Origin: Salinimonas iocasae
GTDB lineage: Bacteria; Pseudomonadota; Gammaproteobacteria; Enterobacterales; Alteromonadaceae
Assembly (NCBI RefSeq): GCF_006228385.1
Contig: NZ_CP039853.1
Location: forward strand, 248,001 to 312,000
Direction of reading: 5' to 3'
Length of the DNA: 64,000 bases
Below are positions 29,256 to 38,733 of the stretch, piece after piece. The notes beneath the pieces are model-generated. The model made no database searches. It was not told the origin of the DNA and was given only the letters and a program-made list of their open reading frames with translations. A program made the translations under genes and the position numbers. Every line of letters begins with the position of its first letter. The stretch's first letter is position 1.

Positions 29256-29287
29256 TATGCCCTGACACACCTTAGAGTCAGGGCATA
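29256..29287 (+). terminator. stem-loop after giant gene
   Basis: Perfect 11-bp inverted repeat TATGCCCTGAC / GTCAGGGCATA with a 10-nt loop, 8 nt after the giant gene's stop. There is no long T-run, but the position supports termination between this operon and the next. Confidence 0.65.
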
Positions 29288-29288
29288 C

Positions 29289-29317
29289 AATCCCGATATA
29301 ACGAGCTTATTTCATTG
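29289..29317 (+). promoter_or_regulatory. shared tra motif copy C, upstream of the dotM-dotL operon
   Basis: TCCCGATATAACGAGC then TTATTTCATTG. CCC begins at 29292, exactly 81 nt before ATG 29373, the same spacing as copies at 12845 and 49770. This spacing is also the best argument for 29373 as the true start of the zinc-ribbon gene. Confidence 0.7.
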
Positions 29318-29372
29318 CTTGCTAACCTAAATACAAAGACCATCAACTTGTTACTTTTGCAATGTGGTCTTT

Positions 29373-30023
29373 ATGTCTTATTCAAAGAAAATTAATCCAA
29401 TACTGAAGCTGTGTCCACTTTGTGGCAGGAGACTTACCTACGGGTCGTTAGATGATGGTATCAATACCTCCTGCAAGTGTGGCTTTGAAGAGGCACCCGG
29501 CTCTCTTTATATTCTTCAGCACCTATCAGATGTCGTTTCTGAGTACACCCAACTCAAGGGAATAACTACGCTACAAGGTATTGGCCAAGATAAGTACTCT
29601 GTTAGTAAAGGGTTTGCTCTTGGCTGCTACGGTTATTTATCAATCATCCAGAAACGCAACGAAGCGATGGTATTTGGTGCCAGCGCACAGTCCGCGCTAT
29701 TTCAAGGCTCTGAACTATTTAGCATTGTTGAAAGCACCAAAGGTGTGCTTGGTGAACGACTATGCGTGAACATGCATGAATACGAGCCAGATGTTATTAA
29801 ACATCTATTTATCAATCAGCTTATTAGCTTGACCTATGTGATTGATGAAACAATGAATATTAGTAAGCAATCATCATTGGAGCGGTCATCAGACACCATC
29901 TATATCGAAGATGTGAAGAGCCTTGAAATGCACTTACCGGCTAAAGCAACAGTCAAATCTGCACATGAAGAAAGCGTCTCATCCCAGTTGAGTCTGAACA
30001 ACACTGACATGGGTATGAACTAA
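29373..30023 (+). CDS. zinc-ribbon protein with MGM-type C-terminus, unknown role
   Basis: 216 residues from ATG 29373; a GTG at 29364 is possible, but the 81-nt motif spacing favours the ATG. The N-terminus has CPLCGRR (about 15-21) and CKCGF (about 36-40), a four-Cys zinc ribbon. The rest is a mixed alpha/beta region with no recognised domain. The C-terminus (NNTDMGMN) resembles those of the giant protein and the 500-residue protein. It overlaps the next gene at TAATG and heads the operon that encodes the coupling protein, so it may be a cargo or an adaptor for cargo. Confidence 0.72.
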   Translation: MSYSKKINPILKLCPLCGRRLTYGSLDDGINTSCKCGFEEAPGSLYILQHLSDVVSEYTQLKGITTLQGIGQDKYSVSKGFALGCYGYLSIIQKRNEAMVFGASAQSALFQGSELFSIVESTKGVLGERLCVNMHEYEPDVIKHLFINQLISLTYVIDETMNISKQSSLERSSDTIYIEDVKSLEMHLPAKATVKSAHEESVSSQLSLNNTDMGMN

Positions 30024-30871
30024 TGAATTCAGCAGTACAAGATGCGATTGCTTTAGCACTGCGTGAGCAATGTTTGCCTAATGACATACAAAATACAAAC
30101 GAAGAAGCATCTGCAATTCATCAAAAGGACGACCCTTCTTTAGACGACAATATGTCGCGACCTGCGATTGACATAAGGCGTTCATTTAATGGACTTCGGG
30201 TAGGGTTACCACTGATAAGTGCTGCCCTAAGTACCTCTGATGAACCTGATGAAGCTCTTGAACAGATGATGAAGCTAATCAGAAACCTATCAACAGAATT
30301 AATTGGGGACTTGAATGGAAACATTAACCCCGATGACGCCGGGCAAAAGTCAGCAATACTAAGAACCGCGATTTTAAAATGCGTTGAGTCTGCGGCCATT
30401 AACGATCGGCTTGAAGATATTAACGAAAAAACACTTGTTACTCTTATAAATCAAGCGCTGTGTTTAACAGATGTATCCGAACAAACAGGGCACAGGGTTA
30501 GTAATTTTAATGTCCATTTTCTCATTTCAACCGGTTTAACAGCAAAAACCTTCATTGACTCCGAGTCCGAATTCAAAAAGCATACAAAAGCTATGTTAGA
30601 TATAACTCATCAGGCATTTAGCGAATTGCTTAAGTATGAAATTGATAACAGTCAACTACAATTTATTCAGCAAAGTTTCCTAGTTGATTTATCAGCGCTA
30701 TATAAACGCATTGCTGAAGACGAAATCAGAAAAAACAAGTCTGAAAGACTAAGTTTAGAAGGTGAGAGTTTGCCATTAGTGAACATTATTGAGAAACGTT
30801 ACCAAACATACCTTTTCGGTGTAGTCAATGCAGCAATTAAAAATGCAGAGGTTCGAAGTGACGATATTTGA
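30023..30871 (+). CDS. unknown helical protein in the dotM-dotL operon
   Basis: 282 residues, mostly helical and acidic, no signal peptide, membrane segment or known motif. Start ATG overlaps the preceding stop (TAATG). Upstream of the DotM/DotL pair, it could be a cytoplasmic partner of the coupling complex, but nothing in the sequence proves this. Confidence 0.68.
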   Translation: MNSAVQDAIALALREQCLPNDIQNTNEEASAIHQKDDPSLDDNMSRPAIDIRRSFNGLRVGLPLISAALSTSDEPDEALEQMMKLIRNLSTELIGDLNGNINPDDAGQKSAILRTAILKCVESAAINDRLEDINEKTLVTLINQALCLTDVSEQTGHRVSNFNVHFLISTGLTAKTFIDSESEFKKHTKAMLDITHQAFSELLKYEIDNSQLQFIQQSFLVDLSALYKRIAEDEIRKNKSERLSLEGESLPLVNIIEKRYQTYLFGVVNAAIKNAEVRSDDI

Positions 30872-31505
30872 TTGGCTTTTCCAATTATACTTAAACAAAT
30901 TCGATAAAGGTGATTTCTACAATGCTAACTTCGAATTTAAAGATAACTATAGTAATGAAATACATGAGCGTGAACACCTATTTAGAGCATTGAGCTTAGA
31001 GCAGGCTCAAAGAATTAAGATGAAGCTGGAGGCTTATTATAGAAGATCTCTATCATCTAATGGAGCCGTTAAGGACTTTGGCCTAAAACATTCTGACAAC
31101 GGATTTTTTCTAAACAATTTACAAAGAATTTCCGGCACTAGAAATTTAAAGACAAACTTTAGAAAAGGTCTTATGCCTGGCGATGTACCAATGTTTGCGT
31201 TTACTCGATACAGCTACAGCATTCTATCTGATGGGATAAAAAAATTCACTCACCCCAAGCATGAAGAAAAGACAAAAAAAAATAGGGTAACTGCTGAAGA
31301 AGTTAAGATAATTAAATTTCGGCTACTTTGCACATTTGGATTATGTACAGGTATTTTAGCGTTATGCTTAGGTTTATTTATATTTTCCTTATCAAATGGA
31401 CATATTTTCTCAATTCAAAGCTATTCCTCAATATCTATTTTAGTAATCAGCTTACTAACGTGTATTGCTTGCACTAAGCAATATAAGGGGTTAGACAATG
31501 GCTAA
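30858..31505 (+). CDS. membrane protein with two C-terminal helices, unknown
   Basis: 215 residues if read from GTG 30858, which has an AGAGG site six bases ahead; in-frame ATGs at 30828 and 30843 give 225 or 220 residues. The first 155 residues are charged and soluble, and two hydrophobic segments lie close to the C-terminus (about residues 154-178 and 185-203). It overlaps dotM by 8 nt. Base composition is more AT-rich than its neighbours. No family recognised; the setting suggests an inner-membrane partner of DotM and DotL. Confidence 0.65.
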   Translation: MTIFDWLFQLYLNKFDKGDFYNANFEFKDNYSNEIHEREHLFRALSLEQAQRIKMKLEAYYRRSLSSNGAVKDFGLKHSDNGFFLNNLQRISGTRNLKTNFRKGLMPGDVPMFAFTRYSYSILSDGIKKFTHPKHEEKTKKNRVTAEEVKIIKFRLLCTFGLCTGILALCLGLFIFSLSNGHIFSIQSYSSISILVISLLTCIACTKQYKGLDNG

Positions 31506-32805
31506 GGGACATGATGCAGACAATGACTACTCACTATTATATGGAGCTGCAGCAATTAGTCTCATGTGCTTTATGGGTTGGTATTTTTCAAAGGATTACA
31601 TCAACTATAGTATTTTGGCATTCGCAAGATTTAATATTGAAATACTAAGGGTATTGCTTCAAACAGGAGATATAGGCTCGGCTATAGCTGCTCTATTCGC
31701 ACCGGGACTGGATTCAACAAACGCGCCTAATCTAGCGGCAACTTTGTATAGCTCAAACCCTAACTTCATGGAATGGAATGAGACACTCTTGTATCTCGAA
31801 TTCTTAGGACAAAACCTAAGGCCTTTTTTGATTATTATTTTGGTTTTTTCTGGTGTCCGGGTTTGGCGAAGCCAACGCCAAAAAGGGCTCACAAAAAAAT
31901 ACGATCTAGACATGCTCTATAAAAAGGCATCTCTCTACTACCCGCATCTCAATCCCGTTATAGCTCAGGATTTGATTGAACAAGACCCCGATGAAGGAAA
32001 CCTTGCGAGAGAGAAATCCCCAATAATCAATGCAATTGAAAACGGCTTAATCTTAGTACATGACGTTGATCATCTTGATATGCCTACTGACGAAACCATG
32101 GTACCTACATTTGATAAGTCACTTAGCAAGAAGAAAGGATATTTTTACATTGAAAAGAATCTCTCAAATACGGATACCGGTATACCGGTAATACATAGGC
32201 GGTGCAGCTTTTTAAAGCAAAACGCTCAGCATTTTTTTGTACAACAGCTAGGTGAAAAATATACGAATTGGAGAGACATGCGGTTAGAACGGCGAGCTGT
32301 TCTGGCTATTTGCAGTTTGTTTATGAAAGGTGTCGATTCTGGCGGTGTCAAACAAGCTCTTGAGCTTAACAAAAGAATTAATGAGCGGTTTACCCTGAAA
32401 GGTACAAAAAAACTCACCTATATTGATGACGCGGAAATTAACAGCATCATCGAAAGCTGTGAAGAACGTCCACAATTCAAACGACTGATAGCTGCACATA
32501 GTTACGAGCTCACACTGATTTCCAGCTTCATCGAAGAGGCTAGAACTAAAGGTAAGCTTTATTTCAGCAACATGTATTGGATAAAACATACTGACCGCGC
32601 CCTTTGGTTTAATTGCGATCAAGAAGGTGGTCAAAAGGCGTGGAGCGAGTCAGCCGCTGTCAGAGCGCACCTTCTTAGGGAGCGAAGTGTGGGTATGGGT
32701 TTAGAAAAACCTCATATCCTTGCAGCGGTGAAAGGCCTGGAAAAGTTTCTCGGAATTACTGAAGGCTGGTTAATTGCCTCAGAGGAGGATATCAAAGATG
32801 CTTGA
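31498..32805 (+). CDS. dotM: DotM/IcmP (TrbA-type) coupling-complex membrane protein
   Basis: 435 residues: two membrane segments (about 13-33 and 98-118) with a periplasmic loop between, then a large cytoplasmic domain. The C-terminal part has the family pattern of a conserved helical domain with HTDRALWFNCDQEGGQ and a run near SAAVRAHLLRE, matching DotM/IcmP. It partners DotL in the type IV coupling complex that selects substrates. It overlaps the dotL reading frame by 8 nt, as in many T4BSS loci where dotM and dotL are adjacent. Confidence 0.86.
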   Translation: MAKGHDADNDYSLLYGAAAISLMCFMGWYFSKDYINYSILAFARFNIEILRVLLQTGDIGSAIAALFAPGLDSTNAPNLAATLYSSNPNFMEWNETLLYLEFLGQNLRPFLIIILVFSGVRVWRSQRQKGLTKKYDLDMLYKKASLYYPHLNPVIAQDLIEQDPDEGNLAREKSPIINAIENGLILVHDVDHLDMPTDETMVPTFDKSLSKKKGYFYIEKNLSNTDTGIPVIHRRCSFLKQNAQHFFVQQLGEKYTNWRDMRLERRAVLAICSLFMKGVDSGGVKQALELNKRINERFTLKGTKKLTYIDDAEINSIIESCEERPQFKRLIAAHSYELTLISSFIEEARTKGKLYFSNMYWIKHTDRALWFNCDQEGGQKAWSESAAVRAHLLRERSVGMGLEKPHILAAVKGLEKFLGITEGWLIASEEDIKDA

Positions 32806-35272
32806 AACAAGAGCGCCTTCAAAAGATAGGGCTATTGATACTAAAAGACGATATGTAGACCACAGACACTGGCTGGTAATCCTGATTCATGAAGTCAGGA
32901 ACAGAGAATCTCTTTCATTGGCTTATGCTGCAATGATTGTATTATTGCTTATTTTTCCAGTTCTTTGGCCGGCCATAAGTTTGCTTTTAGTATTTCTATT
33001 AGTAAACAACAGAATATCTTTTAAAAAGCTGCAAACGTTACCTTTAAAGTTGCCTCGATGGTTGAATAAGACTGACTACCACGAATTAGCGGTAGCAAAT
33101 CGATATGCCTATCAAAAGGCACAAGGCTCAATCCACATGGGTAACGAATTGGGCACCCAATTAGAACTATGGATTGTCCCAAACGACCAGCTAACACATA
33201 TGCTATTTATCTCGACTACCGGTGGCGGTAAAACTGAATTTTTATGGTCTTACGCCGCAGCCAGTAGCTTTATGTCCGGTGGCGCCTTGATCTATGTTGA
33301 TGCAAAAGCAGCTCCTGATGGCCTCGAAAAACTGTTTTATCTTGGTAGAAAAACAGGTAGAGAAGATTCAATTCGAATTATGAATTATCGAACAGGAAAC
33401 AAAGAGGTTAAACAAGCACACTGGCAACGAGTATCAAACACATGCGGCATGTTCGCGATAGGGACAGCCTCAATTGTTCAACAATTTCTTGAGGATATGA
33501 TGCCGCCTGGAGAAGGTGAGAATCAAGTATTTAGAGATAAAGCCGTGGCTGGTTTAAAGGCCTTTCTGCCGGCAGTCGTTGAGTTGAGGGATCAAAAGCT
33601 TGTTAATATTACTCCCACACTAATTGGTCAATGGTTCTCCATTCCGATGCTTTGTAAGCTAGCATACCCTGAACATTGCGAGCACGTTATTCCACTTTTG
33701 AATGAACAAACTGGTGAAATTACTGACATTCCTATAAAAATATCTACTGCTAAAAAGAGGGCGCTGCGACGTTATCTTGAAAGCGGTTTACCAGGTTTCA
33801 ACAGTGAAAACGTCGACATGCTGAAAAACGGCAACAAACAACCGCAAGAGGTGCATAGGCAATTTGGGTTTGGTCTTGGTTACGTTGCCAAGCCCCTTAT
33901 TGAATTAGGTAGTTCATATGCTCACATCTTCGAGTGTGAACAGGGCGAAATTGACTTTCGGGACATTATTCTCAACAACCGGGTACTTGGTGTATTTGTA
34001 CCTGCCTCTGAACAATCTAATGACCAAAAACAAGTACAAGGAAAGATTGCTCTCTCCGGCATTCGCGTGGCTATATCCACGGGACTTGGTGACAAAAGTG
34101 AAGGCGACATTGATGATGTAATTAATAACCTGCCAATCGACAAGAAAAACCCAAGCCAGATTATCATAGATGAATATGCCGAGGTGGCGATTGATGGGTT
34201 TGCGGTTGCAGCAACTCAGGGTCGAGGACTGGGTATAGGAGTTACATTCAGCGGTCAGGATCTGGCCGGATTTATAAAAGCCTCTAAGGAAGAAGCTACT
34301 CAGATTTTCGGGAATACGCGCCTTAAAATACTGGGTCCACAGGAAGACGTTAAAGAGACTTGGGATTGGTTTAAAGATCTTGCTGGAACTATGAGTGTTG
34401 CAGAAAGCAGCGGCTGGGAAGAGAGCCATGGAACATCCTTATATCGTCAAAACTTTTCTGCCCAGATTAAAGAGGTGGATCGTCTGAACTGGCTCGATGT
34501 GAAAGAGCAAACAACAGGTGAAGGTATAATTTTTCAAAACGCAAACATAGTAAAGGCACAGCTTTTTAACATCAAGATGGACACAAGCAGGCTTCGAAAC
34601 TTTCGAATAAACAGATTATTAGAAGTTCTTCCTCCATCTCAAAAAGAGATTGAAAGTTTGCTTCAGGAAGTAGAAATAGCTAAATCTTTAAAGTACATGA
34701 TAGACAGATCCAAATTTCCTAAGTCAACTAACTATGTTGACCTCGGTGACGTCGAGATAGGCAACGGCACTGATTGGATTTATGCACTAATTGGCCATGA
34801 GAATAAAAACTCTAAACGAAATTCAGAACTCAATCAGAAGCTTAAGTCGCTTACAAGTCATACCGATATAAAAAGTGAACCTGAAGAACAACCCTTTCAA
34901 GAAAAATATTCTGATCACGACGAAGCTCAAGATGAACTTTTCGAAGGTAATTCAGTGGAATCTGTTGCTATAAGGGACCCCAAAGTCGAGACCTCTGATG
35001 TATCAACAGAAGCACTCAACAGAGCTGAGAATGAATTTATTTATGAATTTGATACCGACTTAAATATTGACGCTATCGAAGCCCTCAAGCAAAACATGTC
35101 GCAAATGACCCAAAAGATGGGTGTTGATAAAAACGTGGCTGAGAAGCTTTCAGAGCTTTCAGCTGAAAAGGTTAAGGAAGAATTACAGTATACCAGTGAG
35201 CCTATTGCTACAGACCCTGGAGACGTTGATCTTTTATGGGGAGAGATAGATAAACTGAGTAGAAAAGAGTAG
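32798..35272 (+). CDS. dotL: DotL/IcmO (TrbC-type) type IV coupling protein
   Basis: 824 residues from ATG 32798, preceded by a strong GAGGAGG site; an upstream in-frame TTG at 32774 is disfavoured. Two N-terminal membrane segments (about 38-70), P-loop STTGGGKTEF (near 141-150), Walker B IIIDEYAEV (near 453-461), and an acidic C-terminal tail (beyond 700) typical of DotL, where adaptor proteins bind. It is the VirD4-like ATPase that recruits DNA-relaxase and protein substrates to the channel. Last gene of the 29.4-35.3 kb operon, followed by a stem-loop. Confidence 0.92.
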   Translation: MLETRAPSKDRAIDTKRRYVDHRHWLVILIHEVRNRESLSLAYAAMIVLLLIFPVLWPAISLLLVFLLVNNRISFKKLQTLPLKLPRWLNKTDYHELAVANRYAYQKAQGSIHMGNELGTQLELWIVPNDQLTHMLFISTTGGGKTEFLWSYAAASSFMSGGALIYVDAKAAPDGLEKLFYLGRKTGREDSIRIMNYRTGNKEVKQAHWQRVSNTCGMFAIGTASIVQQFLEDMMPPGEGENQVFRDKAVAGLKAFLPAVVELRDQKLVNITPTLIGQWFSIPMLCKLAYPEHCEHVIPLLNEQTGEITDIPIKISTAKKRALRRYLESGLPGFNSENVDMLKNGNKQPQEVHRQFGFGLGYVAKPLIELGSSYAHIFECEQGEIDFRDIILNNRVLGVFVPASEQSNDQKQVQGKIALSGIRVAISTGLGDKSEGDIDDVINNLPIDKKNPSQIIIDEYAEVAIDGFAVAATQGRGLGIGVTFSGQDLAGFIKASKEEATQIFGNTRLKILGPQEDVKETWDWFKDLAGTMSVAESSGWEESHGTSLYRQNFSAQIKEVDRLNWLDVKEQTTGEGIIFQNANIVKAQLFNIKMDTSRLRNFRINRLLEVLPPSQKEIESLLQEVEIAKSLKYMIDRSKFPKSTNYVDLGDVEIGNGTDWIYALIGHENKNSKRNSELNQKLKSLTSHTDIKSEPEEQPFQEKYSDHDEAQDELFEGNSVESVAIRDPKVETSDVSTEALNRAENEFIYEFDTDLNIDAIEALKQNMSQMTQKMGVDKNVAEKLSELSAEKVKEELQYTSEPIATDPGDVDLLWGEIDKLSRKE

Positions 35273-35290
35273 CTTTATAACTAAAGCATT

Positions 35291-35324
35291 CTCAGTTCGG
35301 TATCACTTTTTGTACCGAACTGAG
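35291..35324. terminator. symmetric stem-loop between convergent dotL and acidic-protein genes
   Basis: Perfect 12-bp stem CTCAGTTCGGTA / TACCGAACTGAG with a 10-nt loop, in the 81-bp gap between two convergent genes. It is probably a shared transcription end; T-runs are poor on both sides. Confidence 0.7.
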
Positions 35325-35353
35325 TATAAAAAACTTAGAAGTAAGTAGCCTGA

Positions 35354-36592
35354 TTAATTGGACATTTCTGCGGTATCTGAGGAATTCTTACCAAACATCT
35401 TTTTAATTGATTCTAAGACCTTCTCTATGAGTTCCTGAAGTGCTTTAGTCTTATCATCAAGCTCGCTTTGCTCATCAGGATGGGTTACCGGGTCTTCTTT
35501 AATACTGTGCAATGCTTCTTCAATTTTACTAACAGTTGCCGCTTGGAAGTTTTCATCTGATTTCTCGAGCTCTGACTGTATATCCCCTATTACATCTTTC
35601 ATTTCATCTATGTTTCTTTCCGATGGTTGTTGCGCACCAATCGTTTGCAGCGTCTCAGCAAGACTATCTAACTGCTCTTCAAAAACATCATTATCTCCGG
35701 AATAATTAGGAACAATGTTTTCAAGAGTGGCAACTGTTTCTTGAGCAGTATCATCATTTTTGGAAGGGGAGCCTGATAATCTTAAAATTCCATTCTTAGC
35801 AGCACTTCCAGCACCCTTGATCAATGCTCCGGTTAATCCGAATGCAGCCCCTGCTACCGTAGAACTTATATCAACTAATGCTCCTCCGACATTTTTACCT
35901 TGAGTGTAGCCCTGTGACAAGGAAGCACCCGGCGCAGCTTGATGTCGGTTTGTCTGTTGTGACTGACTAGCGTTTAACGAGTTTAAGTATTGAACTAGTT
36001 CTTCAGAGTTATTGGGCCCAGATTGCATTTGATATTCATTTTGCCTCTCTACTGCGTCATTAGCACTTTCATTCTCAGTAATAGTCACATCCTCTGAAGT
36101 ATTAATAAATTCCTTATCCAAGTCATCCTGATCAAAGTCAAGATTCTGTTCGAATGATGATCTAACATTATCTTCTTGATTGAACGAATTGATTTCTGAG
36201 ACATCAGAACTGTCTGATGACTCATCTTCGTTTTCGTTTTCGTTTTCAGGTATCTGTACGCTATCGTCCTCTGAAATTTGTTGGGTTATACCATCTGTAT
36301 CGCCAACTTCATTAATGGCATTGTCCTCAGGCAGGGATTCTGCCTTAGAATCATACTCCGCCATTTCTGCCATCAACGATTCAAACTCATTCGAGGAAAT
36401 TTGACCTTCATCCATGTCTAAAGCCGGCTCATTTATAGATTCACCAGGCGATTGGGTAACTGAAGAATGCTCTTCCTCCGGGTTACTTTTTGAGTTCGCT
36501 TCTTTATCAAGCTGCTCAATCAACTCTTCAAAGCTTTCCTCTACACTATCTACATCACCCAGGCTTTCATCATGATTATTAGTATTGGACAT
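35354..36592 (-). CDS. acidic, low-complexity protein with a Gly/Ala hydrophobic core, unknown
   Basis: 412 residues. The first 220 are strongly acidic and rich in Ser, Asn and Glu, including a short ENENENE run encoded by a 6-bp tandem repeat. A Gly/Ala-rich hydrophobic patch lies near 230-265, and the C-terminal 120 residues are helical. No family recognised. It is the last gene of the accessory transfer operon, 97 nt after its neighbour. Disorder plus a membrane-binding patch could suit an adaptor or a secreted protein; this is a guess. Confidence 0.68.
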   Translation of the reverse strand: MSNTNNHDESLGDVDSVEESFEELIEQLDKEANSKSNPEEEHSSVTQSPGESINEPALDMDEGQISSNEFESLMAEMAEYDSKAESLPEDNAINEVGDTDGITQQISEDDSVQIPENENENEDESSDSSDVSEINSFNQEDNVRSSFEQNLDFDQDDLDKEFINTSEDVTITENESANDAVERQNEYQMQSGPNNSEELVQYLNSLNASQSQQTNRHQAAPGASLSQGYTQGKNVGGALVDISSTVAGAAFGLTGALIKGAGSAAKNGILRLSGSPSKNDDTAQETVATLENIVPNYSGDNDVFEEQLDSLAETLQTIGAQQPSERNIDEMKDVIGDIQSELEKSDENFQAATVSKIEEALHSIKEDPVTHPDEQSELDDKTKALQELIEKVLESIKKMFGKNSSDTAEMSN

Positions 36593-36689
36593 CGTTATAC
36601 TTCCTTAAAAATTGGTTTATCCAAGACTAGCTGGATAACATTTGAGCTGTACAGAGAACACTAAGTCGTTTGCAGCATAGTTGCTGCAA

Positions 36690-37727
36690 TCAGTCATCGC
36701 TCTTTGTAATAAGTCTAATTGCTAGCAAGATATTGCGCTGCCTCCCCACCTCATTTAGTTTATTAAGGTTGGTATTAATTGCGTTTTGCGACAAAGCTTG
36801 CCTTATTAAAAGAGCATGGTCATTTTGCTTCATAACAGCTGACATATCGTCTGAAATAGAATTTGCTTCATGACCCCTCAATAGTGAGTCAAATGAAGTC
36901 CCTTTGAGGTAAGTAGAGAGGTTTAGTTTCGAATAGCCTTCAACATTGCTATTGGACGTTTCAGTAATCCTACTAGCTACCAGAACCGACTTTAACTTTC
37001 TTATGGCCTGGTTTCTTGCATTGGAGCCAGACCGCATTTTAATAAAAATACCGTGCATACGGGCAAGTTCATTAGGGCTCAACGATGAATCAAAGTTTGT
37101 GGTCAACCAATCATTCTGGAGCCGGTTCTTCAAGACCGAATTATTCGCCTCACCACTGGATTCAAATGTTATTAGAGCTAATTTTGACTTGGTTCTAGTC
37201 AACTTACTTTCAAGGTCACTCAGTACCTGTACAGGTTCCACAGAACAATCGGGGCATGACGCTTTAAATAGATAAGGGTGAGAGTACTGCCCCAACTCTC
37301 CATACCTTTCATCGGAATGTATGAAAGATTTTACTTTTGAAAGATCCTTTATATTTTTCACAAAAGTATTCGTTATCGTATTAGCATTTGTCTCATGAAA
37401 CTTAGCTGACTGCGTAGTTGATAATGTTATTTTGCTTACTAAACCATCAAGAGCAGTAATTGCATTTGTGTGATTTGAGAATAAACCTTCCGTCATATCA
37501 GCAGTCAGGTCAGCAAACTCAGTGCTGGAAGATGCTAAATTTCTGGTCAATTGAGCACATTCTTTTTTATACTGGTTGATTGACGTGACCGTGTCGCTTG
37601 CCATTTCAGTCATTGCAGCACCGCTGCAACCACTATCACAAAATGGCAGGCACGGCTCCCAAGCCAGTGCTTGCTTTGAAAAAATAAAAATGAGGAATGT
37701 TGCTACCGCCGAACTAATTTTTGTCAT
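36690..37727 (-). CDS. exported Cys-rich protein, paralogue family member 3
   Basis: 345 residues, signal peptide (cleavage near ALA-W, residue 22), then a Cys cluster CLPFCDSGC and later SCPDC. The rest is helical. The layout matches the gene before it (37714-38733) and the IS-broken gene before that: export signal, Cys cluster, helical body, and an end resembling LNEVGRQRNILLAIRL versus LNDVGLQRKISINRQM. Probably disulfide-bonded in the periplasm or at the cell surface. Overlaps the preceding gene by 14 nt. Function unknown. Confidence 0.74.
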   Translation of the reverse strand: MTKISSAVATFLIFIFSKQALAWEPCLPFCDSGCSGAAMTEMASDTVTSINQYKKECAQLTRNLASSSTEFADLTADMTEGLFSNHTNAITALDGLVSKITLSTTQSAKFHETNANTITNTFVKNIKDLSKVKSFIHSDERYGELGQYSHPYLFKASCPDCSVEPVQVLSDLESKLTRTKSKLALITFESSGEANNSVLKNRLQNDWLTTNFDSSLSPNELARMHGIFIKMRSGSNARNQAIRKLKSVLVASRITETSNSNVEGYSKLNLSTYLKGTSFDSLLRGHEANSISDDMSAVMKQNDHALLIRQALSQNAINTNLNKLNEVGRQRNILLAIRLITKSDD

Positions 37728-38733
37728 TGACGGTTTCCTCCAATACTGTATTTCGGGACCTTCTAAGCTCGGTCAATTGGAAAAGTAAAGATTCGGACAT
37801 CTGTCGGTTGATTGAAATTTTTCTTTGAAGACCAACATCATTTAGCGAGTAAGTTTCAGCAACTTCTTGAGTATCAGCTACACCCTTTAGAGCTGCTTCC
37901 GATAGTTTAAGGTTGAAAGATGAGCCAGAACTGCCTATTTCCAAATTATCTGACACCAACTGTGCTAAAGCACGAGATAAGGCAGGTTTTCCCATTAGAA
38001 CAGCAAAGGGAAAAGACTCTTTGATAACATCAATTGGAGATAGAGGGTAAGTTCCATCAATAAGAAGAAGTTTGGCTAAAGAAAAGTCAAAATTGATTCG
38101 TGGTTTATTAGCTGAGGCCTTGAGGTTGTTTTTTTCGATTTTCCTTCTTATTTTATTTGAGCCACTCATCAACAATTGGAGATCTATTTTCATCCCTACT
38201 TTGCTTTTTAGAATGTTTAAATTCTTATCAGAATCTTCACTGAGCCGGTTCAAATGATCAGGCATGGCCTGTTCACCTAAAATTCTATCGTGATTTGCAT
38301 ACCGGCCAATATTTGAAAGGCCCTTTATTGCCTCTATCACCAAATTTGTAACTTGCTCATACTGAGATTTCAAGATTTCTAATGTTTGTCGTTTGCTCAA
38401 AACTACTTTGCCAGTCAATCCACCTAATGATGTCATTGTATTTCTATTATTTTTTGACTTCTGCTCTGCTAAATCAGAGTAAAAATCTATCGCAGCAGTG
38501 CTAACACTTTCAGTCTCTTGTGTTAATGATCTGTGCTCTTCACTTACGTCATCTAACAAGGAGGAAAATGAATTCCCGAATCTAATTAAAGCCGGCCCAG
38601 CGCAAGTAGAGTCGCAAGGAACAATTCCACATGTAGCTCCGGCGCAGCATGACCCAAATCCAACCTCAGCCTTAGCATTAATTGACATCAAAATTAGGCA
38701 CACAATAAAAGTTTTATTGAATGTTTTCTTCAT
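37714..38733 (-). CDS. exported Cys-rich protein, paralogue family member 2
   Basis: 339 residues, signal peptide (cleavage near AKA-E, residue 22), then a dense Cys cluster (CC, C, C, C within about residues 28-44) and a helical body. It overlaps the stop of the IS-interrupted member by 4 nt and the next member by 14 nt, so the three arose by local duplication and are co-translated. The paired cysteines fit the DsbC-like protein elsewhere on the element. Not recognised outside this set. Confidence 0.74.
   Translation of the reverse strand: MKKTFNKTFIVCLILMSINAKAEVGFGSCCAGATCGIVPCDSTCAGPALIRFGNSFSSLLDDVSEEHRSLTQETESVSTAAIDFYSDLAEQKSKNNRNTMTSLGGLTGKVVLSKRQTLEILKSQYEQVTNLVIEAIKGLSNIGRYANHDRILGEQAMPDHLNRLSEDSDKNLNILKSKVGMKIDLQLLMSGSNKIRRKIEKNNLKASANKPRINFDFSLAKLLLIDGTYPLSPIDVIKESFPFAVLMGKPALSRALAQLVSDNLEIGSSGSSFNLKLSEAALKGVADTQEVAETYSLNDVGLQRKISINRQMSESLLFQLTELRRSRNTVLEETVNDKN

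Noticed and set aside
13949..30871. Shared DDI C-terminus of the DsbC-like and 282-residue proteins
   Set aside because: Only three residues, and the first protein is exported by a signal peptide; judged chance.
36229..36249. 6-bp tandem repeat in the acidic protein gene
   Set aside because: In-frame and short; encodes Asn-Glu repeats and needs no special explanation.
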